The position numbers and the translations under genes were made by a program. The notes beneath the pieces were generated by a model. The model saw only the letters and a list, made by a program, of their open reading frames with translations, ran no database searches and was not told the origin of the DNA. A DNA stretch of 64,000 nt from Luzula sylvatica (lineage: Eukaryota; Streptophyta; Magnoliopsida; Poales; Juncaceae), in assembly GCA_946800325.1 (NCBI GenBank), contig CAMPEJ010000003.1:310001-374000 (forward strand), read 5' to 3'. Shown one piece after another: positions 1-11,408 of the stretch. The number at the start of each line of letters is the position of its first letter. The first letter of the stretch is position 1.

Positions 1-124
1 AACAATCTGTTTATGCTTTGGGGAGTTCAAATAACGTATTTTGAGATCATTTGAATCGTATCTTTTACCACATAACATTTCACCAAAATTTACAAACACT
101 AAGAAAGTTTGTTTATCGATTCAA
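1..124 (+). repeat. Reference monomer of the satellite (phase used here)
   Basis: This is the first complete unit and sets monomer positions 1-124. Visible landmarks are a GGGG run at 20-23, CpG sites at 35-36, 57-58 and 117-118, and an AAAATTT tract at 85-91. A 9-bp inverted repeat pairs TTTGAATCG (50-58) with CGATTCAAA (117 to base 1 of the next unit). A possible small hairpin pairs ACAAAC (92-97) with GTTTGT (107-112) around a 9-nt loop. Positions about 70-100 are nearly invariant across the window. Most variation sits at 8, 17, 35-36, 41-44, 52, 57-58, 61-63, 69, 103, 105, 115 and 123. This copy carries the GTTTATCG variant near its end. Confidence 0.9.
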
Positions 125-744
125 AACAATCTGTTTATGCTTTGGGGAGTTCAAATAACGTATTTTGAGATCATTTGAATCGTATCTTTTACCACATAAC
201 ATTTCACCAAAATTTACAAACACTAAGACAGTTTGTTTTTCGATTCAAAACAATCTGTTTATGCTTTGGGGAGTTCAAATAACATATTTTGAGATCATTG
301 GAATCATATCTTTTACCACATAACATTTCACCAAAATTTACAAACACTAAGAAAGTTTGTTTTTCGATTCAAAACAATCTGTTCATGCTTTGGGGAGTTC
401 AAATAACGTATTTTGAGATCATTTGAATCGTATCTTTTACCACATAACATTTCACCAAAATTTACAAACACGAAGACAGTTTGTTTTTCGATTCAAAACA
501 ATCTGTTTATGCTTTGGTGAGTTCAAATAATGTATTTTGAGTTCATTTGAATCGTATCTTTTACCACATAACATTTCACCAAAATTTACAAACACTAAGA
601 AAATTTGATTTTCGATTCAAAACAATCTGTTTATGCTTTGGGGAGTTCAAATAACATATTTTTAGATCATTTGAATCGTATCTTTTACCACATAACATTT
701 CACCAAAATTTACAGACACTAAGAAAGTTTGTTTTTCGATTCAA
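1..744 (+). repeat. Six-monomer segment related to the 24.8-25.4 kb HOR
   Basis: The order of diagnostic variants is GTTTATCG, AAGACAG, GGAATCATA, CTGTTCATG, GGTGAG with AATG and GAGTTCAT, then CAGACACT. The same order recurs at about 24.7-25.4, 30.1-30.7, 33.3-34.0 and 38.3-38.9 kb. This copy therefore belongs to the same HOR lineage although it lies 24 kb away, outside the 8607-bp block. Confidence 0.8.
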
Positions 745-1736
745 AACAATCTGTTTATGCTTTGGGGAGTTCAAATAACGTATTTTCAGATCATTTGAAT
801 CGTATCTTTTACTACATAACATTTCACCAAAATTTACAAACACTAAGAAAGTTTGTTTTTCGATTCGAAACAATCTGTTTATGCTTTGGGGAGTTCAAAT
901 AACGTATTTTGAGATCATTTGAATCGTATATTCTACCACATAACATATCACCAAAATTTACAAACACTAAGAAAGTTTGTTTTTCGATTCAAAACAATTT
1001 GTTTATGCTTTGGGGAGTTCAAATAACATATTTTTAGATCATTCGAATCGTATCTTTTACCACATAACATTTCACCAAAATTTACAAACACTAAGAAAGT
1101 TTGTTTTTCGATTCCAAACAATCTGTTTATGCTTTGGGGAGTTCAAATAACGTATTTTGAGATCATTCGAATCGTATCTTTTACCACATAACATTTCACC
1201 AAAATTTACAAACACTAAGAAAGTTTGTTTTTCGATTCAAAACAATCTGTTTATGCTTTGGGGAGTTCAAATAACGTATTTTGAGATCATTTGAATCGTA
1301 TCTGTTACCACATAACATTTCACCAAAATTTACAAACACTAAGAAAGTTTGTTTTTCGATTCGAAACAATCTGTTTATGCTTTGGGGAGTTCAAATAACG
1401 TATTTTGAGATCATTTGAATCGTATATTCTACCACATAACATATCACCAAAATTTACAAACACTAAGAAAGTTTGTTTTTCGATTCAAAACAATTTGTTT
1501 ATGCTTTGGGGAGTTCAAATAACATATTTTTAGATCATTCGAATCGTATCTTTTACCACATAACATTTCACCAAAATTTACAAACACTAAGAAAGTTTGT
1601 TTTTCGATTCCAAACAATCTGTTTATGCTTTGGGGAGTTCAAATAACGTATTTTGAGATCATTCGAATCGTATCTTTTACCACATAACATTTCACCAAAA
1701 TTTACAAACACTAAGAAAGTTTGTTTTTCGATTCAA
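745..1736 (+). repeat. Two tandem copies of a 4-monomer unit (496 bp)
   Basis: Types i, j, k, l occur at 745-1240 and again at 1241-1736. The type j marker (TATATTCTACCAC followed by ATATCACC) starts at monomers 869 and 1365, 496 bp apart. The first i monomer carries TTTTCAG and the second TCTGTTACC, so the two copies are not identical. The unit equals the last third of the 12-mer HOR. Confidence 0.85.
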
Positions 1737-2852
1737 AACAATCTGTTTATGCTTTGGGGAGTTCAAATAACGTATTTTGAGATCATTTGAATCGTATCTT
1801 TTACCACATAACATTTCACCAAAATTTACAAACACTAAGACAGTTTGTTTTTCGATTCAAAACAATCTGTTTATGCTTTGGGGAGTTCAAATAACGTATT
1901 TTGAGATCATTTGAATCATATCTTTTACCACATAACATTTCACCAAAATTTACAAACACTAAGAAAGTTTGTTTATCGATTCAAAACAATCTGTTTATGC
2001 TTTGGGGAGTTCAAATAACGTATTTTGAGATCATTTGAATCGTATCTTTTACCACATAACATTTCACCAAAATTTACAAACACTAAGACAGTTTGTTTTT
2101 CGATTCAAAACAATCTGTTTATGCTTTGGGGAGTTCAAATAACGTATTTTGAGATCATTTGAATCATATCTTTTACCACATAACATTTCACCAAAATTTA
2201 CAAACACTAAGAAAGTTTGTTTTTCGATTCAAAACAATCTGTTTATGCTTTGGGGAGTTCAAATAACGTATTTTGAGATCATTTGAATTGTATCTTTTAC
2301 CACATAACATTTCACCAAAATTTACAAACACTAAGACAGTTTGTTTTTCGATTCAAAACAATTTGTTTATGCTTTGGGGAGTTCAAATAACGTATTTTTA
2401 GATCATTTGAATCGTATTTTTTACCACATAACATTTCACCAAAATTTACAAACACTAATAAAGTTTGTTTTTCGATTCAAAACAATTTGTTTATGCTTTG
2501 GGGAGTTCAAATAACGTATTTTGAGATCATTTGAATCGTATATTTTACTACATAACATTTCACCAAAATTTACAAACACTAAGAAAGTTTGTTTTTCGAT
2601 TCAAAACAATCTGTTTATGCTTTGGGGAGATCAAATAACGTATTTTTAGATCATTTGAATCGTATCTTTTACCACATAACATTTCACCAAAATTTACAAA
2701 CACTAAGAAAGTTTGTTTTTCGATTCCAAACAATCTGTTTATGCTTTGGGGAGTTCAAATAACGTATTTTGAGATCATTCGAATCGTATCTTTTACCACA
2801 TAACATTTCACCAAAATTTACAAACACTAAGAAAGTTTGTTTTTCGATTCAA
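1737..2852 (+). repeat. 9-monomer derivative of the 12-mer HOR (1116 bp)
   Basis: Monomers run a b c d e f g h l. Types i, j and k are missing between h (AGATC variant, ATTCC end) and l (TCGAATCG), which fits a three-monomer deletion by unequal exchange between the similar ends of h and k. The next HOR copy starts at 2853 with type a. Confidence 0.85.
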
Positions 2853-4340
2853 AACAATCTGTTTATGCTTTGGGGAGTTCAAATAACGTATTTTGAGATC
2901 ATTTGAATCGTATCTTTTACCACATAACATTTCACCAAAATTTACAAACACTAAGACAGTTTGTTTTTCGATTCAAAACAATCTGTTTATGCTTTGGGGA
3001 GTTCAAATAACGTATTTTGAGATCATTTGAATCATATCTTTTACCACATAACATTTCACCAAAATTTACAAACACTAAGAAAGTTTGTTTATCGATTCAA
3101 AACAATCTGTTTATGCTTTGGGGAGTTCAAATAACGTATTTTGAGATCATTTGAATCGTATCTTTTACCACATAACATTTCACCAAAATTTACAAACACT
3201 AAGACAGTTTGTTTTTCGATTCAAAACAATCTGTATATGCTTTGGGGAGTTCAAATAACGTATTTTGAGATCATTTGAATCATATCTTTTACCACATAAC
3301 ATTTCACCAAAATTTACAAACACTAAGAAAGTTTGTTTTTCGATTCAAAACAATCTGTTTATGCTTTGGGGAGTTCAAATAACGTATTTTGAGATCATTT
3401 GAATTGTATCTTTTACCACATAACATTTCACCAAAATTTACAAACACTAAGACAGTTTGTTTTTCGATTCAAAACAATTTGTTTATGCTTTGGGGAGTTC
3501 AAATAACGTATTTTTAGATCATTTGAATCGTATTTTTTACCACATAACATTTCACCAAAATTTACAAACACTAATAAAGTTTGTTTTTCGATTCAAAACA
3601 ATTTGTTTATGCTTTGGGGAGTTCAAATAACGTATTTTGAGATCATTTGAATCGTATATTTTACTACATAACATTTCACCAAAATTTACAAACACTAAGA
3701 AAGTTTGTTTTTCGATTCAAAACAATCTGTTTATGCTTTGGGGAGTTCAAATAACGTATTTTTAGATCATTTGAATCGTATCTTTTACCACATAACATTT
3801 CACCAAAATTTACAAACACTAAGAAAGTTTGTTTTTCGATTCCAAACAATTTGTTTATGCTTTGGGGAGTTCAAATAACGTATTTTGAGATCATTTGAAT
3901 CGTATCTTTTACTACATAACATTTCACCAAAATTTACAAACACTAAGAAAGTTTGTTTTTCGATTCGAAACAATCTGTTTATGCTTTGGGGAGTTCAAAT
4001 AACGTATTTTGAGATCATTTGAATCGTATATTCTACCACATAACATATCACCAAAATTTACAAACACTAAGAAAGTTTGTTTTTCGATTCAAAACAATTT
4101 GTTTATGCTTTGGGGAGTTCAAATAACATATTTTTAGATCATTCGAATCGTATCTTTTACCACATAACATTTCACCAAAATTTACAAACACTAAGAAAGT
4201 TTGTTTTTCGATTCCAAACAATCTGTTTATGCTTTGGGGAGTTCAAATAACGTATTTTGAGATCATTCGAATCGTATCTTTTACCACATAACATTTCACC
4301 AAAATTTACAAACACTAAGAAAGTTTGTTTTTCGATTCAA
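2853..4340 (+). repeat. 12-mer HOR, copy 1 (1488 bp)
   Basis: This copy has all twelve types in order. They are a (AAGACAG), b (ATCATA, GTTTATCG), c (AAGACAG), d (ATCATA), e (GAATTG, AAGACAG) and f (AATTTG, TTTTTAG, AATAAAG). Then come g (TATATTTTACTAC), h (TTTTTAG, ATTCC), i (ACTAC, ATTCG), j (TATATTCTACC, ATATCACC), k (ACATATTTTTAG, TCGAATCG, ATTCC) and l (TCGAATCG). A private change CTGTATATG lies at about 3231. Confidence 0.9.
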
Positions 4341-5828
4341 AACAATCTGTTTATGCTTTGGGGAGTTCAAATAACGTATTTTGAGATCATTTGAATCGTA
4401 TCTTTTACCACATAACATTTCACCAAAATTTACAAACACTAAGACAGTTTGTTTTTCGATTCAAAACAATCTGTTTATGCTTTGGGGAGTTCAAATAACG
4501 TATTTTGAGATCATTTGAATCATATCTTTTACCACATAACATTTCACCAAAATTTACAAACACTAAGAAAGTTTGTTTATCGATTCAAAACAATCTGTTT
4601 ATGCTTTGGGGAGTTCAAATAACGTATTTTGAGATCATTTGAATCGTATCTTTTACCACATAACATTTCACCAAAATTTACAAACACTAAGACAGTTTGT
4701 TTTTCGATTCAAAACAATCTGTTTATGCTTTGGGGAGTTCAAATAACGTATTTTGAGATCATTTGAATCATTTCTTTTACCACATAACATTTCACCAAAA
4801 TTTACAAACACTAAGAAAGTTTGTTTTTCGATTCAAAACAATCTGTTTATGCTTTGGGGAGTTCAAATAACGTATTTTGAGATCATTTGAATTGTATCTT
4901 TTACCACATAACATTTCACCAAAATTTACAAACACTAAGACAGTTTGTTTTTCGATTCAAAACAGTTTGTTTATGCTTTGGGGAGTTCAAATAACGTATT
5001 TTTAGATCATTTGAATCGTATTTTTTACCACATAACATTTCACCAAAATTTACAAACACTAATAAAGTTTGTTTTTCGATTCAAAACAATTTGTTTATGC
5101 TTTGGGGAGTTCAAATAACGTATTTTGAGATCATTTGAATCGTATATTTTACTACATAACATTTCACCAAAATTTACAAACACTAAGAAAGTTTGTTTTT
5201 CGATTCAAAACAATCTGTTTATGCTTTGGGGAGTTCAAATAACGTATTTTTAGATCATTTGAATCGTATCTTTTACCACATAACATTTCACCAAAATTTA
5301 CAAACACTAAGAAAGTTTGTTTTTCGATTCCAAACAATTTGTTTATGCTTTGGGGAGTTCAAATAACGTATTTTGAGATCATTTGAATCGTATCTTTTAC
5401 TACATAACATTTCACCAAAATTTACAAACACTAAGAAAGTTTGTTTTTCGATTCGAAACAATCTGTTTATGCTTTGGGGAGTTCAAATAACGTATTTTGA
5501 GATCATTTGAATCGTATATTCTACCACATAACATATCACCAAAATTTACAAACACTAAGAAAGTTTGTTTTTCGATTCAAAACAATTTGTTTATGCTTTG
5601 GGGAGTTCAAATAACATATTTTTAGATCATTCGAATCGTATCTTTTACCACATAACATTTCACCAAAATTTACAAACACTAAGAAAGTTTGTTTTTCGAT
5701 TCCAAACAATCTGTTTATGCTTTGGGGAGTTCAAATAACGTATTTTGAGATCATTCGAATCGTATCTTTTACCACATAACATTTCACCAAAATTTACAAA
5801 CACTAAGAAAGTTTGTTTTTCGATTCAA
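4341..5828 (+). repeat. 12-mer HOR, copy 2 (1488 bp)
   Basis: Same twelve types in the same order, exactly 1488 bp after the previous copy. Only a few differences from copy 1 are visible: ATCATTTC instead of ATCATATC in type d (about 4769) and AACAGTTTG in type f (about 4962). Confidence 0.9.
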
Positions 5829-6696
5829 AACAATCTGTTTATGCTTTGGGGAGTTCAAATAACGTATTTTGAGATCATTTGAATCGTATCTTTTACCACA
5901 TAACATTTCACCAAAATTTACAAACACTAAGACAGTTTGTTTTTCGATTCAAAACAATCTGTTTATGCTTTGGGGAGTTCAAATAACGTATTTTGAGATC
6001 ATTTGAATCATATCTTTTACCACATAACATTTCACCAAAATTTACAAACACTAAGAAAGTTTGTTTATCGATTCAAAACAATCTGTTTATGCTTTGGGGA
6101 GTTCAAATAACGTATTTTGAGATCATTTGAATCGTATCTTTTACCACATAACATTTCACCAAAATTTACAAACACTAAGACAGTTTGTTTTTCGATTCAA
6201 AACAATCTGTTTATGCTTTGGGGAGTTCAAATAACGTATTTTGAGATCATTTGAATCATTTCTTTTACCACATAACATTTCACCAAAATTTACAAACACT
6301 AAGAAAGTTTGTTTTTCGATTCAAAACAATCTGTTTATGCTTTGGGGAGTTCAAATAACGTATTTTGAGATCATTTGAATTGTATCTTTTACCACATAAC
6401 ATTTCACCAAAATTTACAAACACTAAGACAGTTTGTTTTTCGATTCAAAACAATTTGTTTATGCTTTGGGGAGTTCAAATAACGTATTTTTAGATCATTT
6501 GAATCGTATTTTTTACCACATAACATTTCACCAAAATTTACAAACACTAATAAAGTTTGTTTTTCGATTCAAAACAATTTGTTTATGCTTTGGGGAGTTC
6601 AAATAACGTATTTTGAGATCATTTGAATCGTATATTTTACTACATAACATTTCACCAAAATTTACAAACACTAAGAAAGTTTGTTTTTCGATTCAA
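5829..6696 (+). repeat. 12-mer HOR, copy 3, truncated after type g
   Basis: Types a-g only (seven monomers). The d monomer shares ATCATTTC with copy 2, so these two are the closer pair. Type g is followed directly by the 8-monomer cassette. Confidence 0.87.
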
Positions 6697-7688
6697 AACA
6701 ATCTGTTTATGCTTTGGGGAGATCAAATAATGTATTTTGAGTTCATTTGAATCGTATCTTTTACCACATAACATTTCACCAAAATTTACAAACACTAAGA
6801 AAATTTGATTTTCGATTCAAAACAATCTGTTTATGCTTTGGGGAGTTCAAATAACATATTTTTAGATCATTTGAATCGTATCTTTTACCACATAACATTT
6901 CACCAAAATTTACAAACACTAAGAAAGTTTGTTTTTCGATTCAAAACAATCTGTTTATGCTTTGGGGAGTTCAAATAACGTATTTTGAGATCATTTGAAT
7001 CGTATCTTTTACTACAAAACATTTCACCAAAATTTACAAACACTAAGAAAGTTTGTTTTTCGATTCGAAACAATCTGTTTATGCTTTGGGGAGTTCAAAT
7101 AACATATTTTGAGATCATTTGAATCGTATATTCTACCACATAACATATCACCAAAATTTACAAACACTAAGAAAGTTTGTTTTTCGATTCAAAACAATTT
7201 GTTTATGCTTTGGGGAGTTCAAATAACATATTTTTAGATCATTCGAATCGAATCTTTTACCACATAACATTTCACCAAAATTTACAAACACTAAGAAAGT
7301 TTGTTTTTCGATTCCAAACAATCTGTTTATGCTTTGGGGAGTTCAAATAACGTATTTTGAGATCATTTGAATCGTATCTTTTACCACATAACATTTCACC
7401 AAAATTTACAAACACTAAGAAAGTTTGTTTTTCGATTCAAAACAATCTGTTTATGCTTTGGGGAGTTCAAATAACGTATTTTGAGATCATTTGAATCGTA
7501 TCTTTTACCACATAACATTTCACCAAAATTTACAAACACTAAGAAAGTTTGTTTTTCGATTCAAAACAATCTGTTTATGCTTTGGGGAGTTCAAGTAACG
7601 TATTTTGAGATCATTTGAATCGTATCTTTTACCACATAACATTTCACCAAAATTTACAAACAATAAGAAAGTTTGTTTTTCGATTCAA
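6697..7688 (+). repeat. 8-monomer cassette (992 bp), copy 1
   Basis: The order of monomers is m' (GAGATCAAATAATG with GAGTTCAT and AAAATTTGATTTT), n (ACATATTTTTAG), i, j, k (TCGAATCGAATC), l with TTGAATCG, one consensus monomer, then one with TTCAAGTAACG and CAATAAG. The same eight-monomer order recurs at 12401, 14385, 17487 and 19471. It always follows a type g monomer. Confidence 0.85.
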
Positions 7689-8184
7689 AACAATCTGTTT
7701 ATGCTTTGGGGAGTTCAAATAACGTATTTTTAGATCATTTGAATCGTATTTTTTACCACATAACATTTCACCAAAATTTACAAACACTAATAAAGTTTGT
7801 TTTTCGATTCAAAACAATTTGTTTATGCTTTGGGGAGTTCAAATAACGTATTTTGAGATCATTTGAATCGTATATTTTACTACATAACATTTCACCAAAA
7901 TTTACAAACACTAAGAAAGTTTGTTTTTCGATTCAAAACAATCTGTTTATGCTTTGGGGAGATCAAATAACGTATTTTTAGATCATTTGAATCGTATCTT
8001 TTACCACATAACATTTCACCAAAATTTACAAACACTAAGAAAGTTTGTTTTTCGATTCCAAACAATCTGTTTATGCTTTGGGGAGTTCAAATAACGTATT
8101 TTGAGATCATTCGAATCGTATCTTTTACCACATAACATTTCACCAAAATTTACAAACACTAAGAAAGTTTGTTTTTCGATTCAA
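7689..8184 (+). repeat. Partial HOR: f-like, g, h, l
   Basis: The first monomer is f-like but has AATCTG instead of AATTTG at its start, so it looks like a recombinant between the preceding consensus type and f. It is followed by g, h (AGATC) and l. It bridges the cassette back to a full 12-mer at 8185. Confidence 0.8.
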
Positions 8185-9672
8185 AACAATCTGTTTATGC
8201 TTTGGGGAGTTCAAATAACGTATTTTGAGATCATTTGAATCGTATCTTTTACCACATAACATTTCACCAAAATTTACAAACACTAAGACAGTTTGTTTTT
8301 CGATTCAAAACAATCTGTTTATGCTTTGGGGAGTTCAAATAACGTATTTTGAGATCATTTGAATCATATCTTTTACCACATAACATTTCACCAAAATTTA
8401 CAAACACTAAGAAAGTTTGTTTATCGATTCAAAACAATCTGTTTATGCTTTGGGGAGTTCAAATAACGTATTTTGAGATCATTTGAATCGTATCTTTTAC
8501 CACATAACATTTCACCAAAATTTACAAACACTAAGACAGTTTGTTTTTCGATTCAAAACAATCTGTTTATGCTTTGGGGAGTTCAAATAACGTATTTTGA
8601 GATCATTTGAATCATATCTTTTACCACATAACATTTCACCAAAATTTACAAACACTAAGAAAGTTTGTTTTTCGATTCAAAACAATCTGTTTATGCTTTG
8701 GGGAGTTCAAATAACGTATTTTGAGATCATTTGAATTGTATCTTTTACCACATAACATTTCACCAAAATTTACAAACACTAAGACAGTTTGTTTTTCGAT
8801 TCAAAACAATTTGTTTATGCTTTGGGGAGTTCAAATAACGTATTTTTAGATCATTTGAATCGTATTTTTTACCACATAACATTTCACCAAAATTTACAAA
8901 CACTAATAAAGTTTGTTTTTCGATTCAAAACAATTTGTTTATGCTTTGGGGAGTTCAAATAACGTATTTTGAGATCATTTGAATCGTATATTTTACTACA
9001 TAACATTTCACCAAAATTTACAAACACTAAGAAAGTTTGTTTTTCGATTCAAAACAATCTGTTTATGCTTTGGGGAGTTCAAATAACGTATTTTTAGATC
9101 ATTTGAATCGTATCTTTTACCACATAACATTTCACCAAAATTTACAAACACTAAGAAAGTTTGTTTTTCGATTCCAAACAATTTGTTTATGCTTTGGGGA
9201 GTTCAAATAACGTATTTTGAGATCATTTGAATCGTATCTTTTACTACATAACATTTCACCAAAATTTACAAACACTAAGAAAGTTTGTTTTTCGATTCGA
9301 AACAATCTGTTTATGCTTTGGGGAGTTCAAATAACGTATTTTGAGATCATTTGAATCGTATATTCTACCACATAACATATCACCAAAATTTACAAACACT
9401 AAGAAAGTTTGTTTTTCGATTCAAAACAATTTGTTTATGCTTTGGGGAGTTCAAATAACATATTTTTAGATCATTCGAATCGTATCTTTTACCACATAAC
9501 ATTTCACCAAAATTTACAAACACTAAGAAAGTTTGTTTTTCGATTCCAAACAATCTGTTTATGCTTTGGGGAGTTCAAATAACGTATTTTGAGATCATTC
9601 GAATCGTATCTTTTACCACATAACATTTCACCAAAATTTACAAACACTAAGAAAGTTTGTTTTTCGATTCAA
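8185..9672 (+). repeat. 12-mer HOR, further full copy (1488 bp)
   Basis: Complete a-l order again. Its d monomer has the ATCATATC form, unlike the copies at 4341 and 5829. Confidence 0.9.
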
Positions 9673-11408
9673 AACAATCTGTTTATGCTTTGGGGAGTTC
9701 AAATAACGTATTTTGAGATCATTTGAATCGTATCTTTTACCACATAACATTTCACCAAAATTTACAAACACTAAGACAGTTTGTTTTTCGATTCAAAACA
9801 ATCTGTTTATGCTTTGGGGAGTTCAAATAACGTATTTTGAGATCATTTGAATCATATCTTTTACCACATAACATTTCACCAAAATTTACAAACACTAAGA
9901 AAGTTTGTTTATCGATTCAAAACAATCTGTTTATGCTTTGGGGAGTTCAAATAACGTATTTTGAGATCATTTGAATCGTATTTTTTACCACATAACATTT
10001 CACCAAAATTTACAAACACTAATAAAGTTTGTTTTTCGATTCAAAACAATTTGTTTATGCTTTGGGGAGTTCAAATAACGTATTTTGAGATCATTTGAAT
10101 CGTATATTTTACTACATAACATTTCACCAAAATTTACAAACACTAAGAAAGTTTGTTTTTCGATTCAAAACAATCTGTTTATGCTTTGGGGAGATCAAAT
10201 AACGTATTTTTAGATCATTTGAATCGTATCTTTTACCACATAACATTTCACCAAAATTTACAAACACTAAGAAAGTTTGTTTTTCGATTCCAAACAATCT
10301 GTTTATGCTTTGGGGAGTTCAAATAACGTATTTTGAGATCATTCGAATCGTATCTTTTACCACATAACATTTCACCAAAATTTACAAACACTAAGAAAGT
10401 TTGTTTTTCGATTCAAAACAATCTGTTTATGCTTTGGGGAGTTCAAATAACGTATTTTGAGATCATTTGAATCGTATCTTTTACCACATAACATTTCACC
10501 AAAATTTACAAACACTAAGACAGTTTGTTTTTCGATTCAAAACAATCTGTTTATGCTTTGGGGAGTTCAAATAACGTATTTTGAGATCATTTGAATCATA
10601 TCTTTTACCACATAACATTTCACCAAAATTTACAAACACTAAGAAAGTTTGTTTATCGATTCAAAACAATCTGTTTATGCTTTGGGGAGTTCAAATAACG
10701 TATTTTGAGATCATTTGAATCGTATCTTTTACCACATAACATTTCACCAAAATTTACAAACACTAAGACAGTTTGTTTTTCGATTCAAAACAATCTGTTT
10801 ATGCTTTGGGGAGTTCAAATAACGTATTTTGAGATCATTTGAATCATATCTTTTACCACATAACATTTCACCAAAATTTACAAACACTAAGAAAGTTTGT
10901 TTTTCGATTCAAAACAATCTGTTTATGCTTTGGGGAGTTCAAATAACGTATTTTGAGATCATTTGAATTGTATCTTTTACCACATAACATTTCACCAAAA
11001 TTTACAAACACTAAGACAGTTTGTTTTTCGATTCAAAACAATTTGTTTATGCTTTGGGGAGTTCAAATAACGTATTTTTAGATCATTTGAATCGTATTTT
11101 TTACCACATAACATTTCACCAAAATTTACAAACACTAATAAAGTTTGTTTTTCGATTCAAAACAATTTGTTTATGCTTTGGGGAGTTCAAATAACGTATT
11201 TTGAGATCATTTGAATCGTATATTTTACTACATAACATTTCACCAAAATTTACAAACACTAAGAAAGTTTGTTTTTCGATTCAAAACAATCTGTTTATGC
11301 TTTGGGGAGTTCAAATAACGTATTTTTAGATCATTTGAATCGTATCTTTTACCACATAACATTTCACCAAAATTTACAAACACTAAGAAAGTTTGTTTTT
11401 CGATTCCA
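9673..11408 (+). repeat. Shortened 12-mer HOR derivatives
   Basis: Bases 9673-10416 form a 6-mer (a, b, c/f chimera at 9921, g, h, l). The second set starts at 10417 and runs a-h. The chimera starting at 9921 begins like c (AATCTG, TTTTGAG) and ends like f (TATTTTTTACC, AATAAAG), so c to f were deleted by exchange inside a monomer. Confidence 0.83.

Noticed and set aside
20..42. Promoter-like TATA or bacterial -10/-35 elements
   Set aside because: AT-rich hexamers occur in every unit by composition alone, with no associated gene. There is no basis to call a regulatory site.
1..124. Monomer being a dimer of a ~62-bp ancestor
   Set aside because: Short resemblances exist (ATTCAAAACAAT and GTTCAAATAACG), but no alignment of the two halves holds beyond about a dozen bases. 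The clearer internal relation is the inverted 9-bp repeat.
115..131. CENP-B box
   Set aside because: TTCG and the spaced A of the known 17-bp box can be aligned at CGATTCAAAA, but the CGGG half is absent. Only about five of nine essential bases match, which is expected by chance in a repeat with TTCG.
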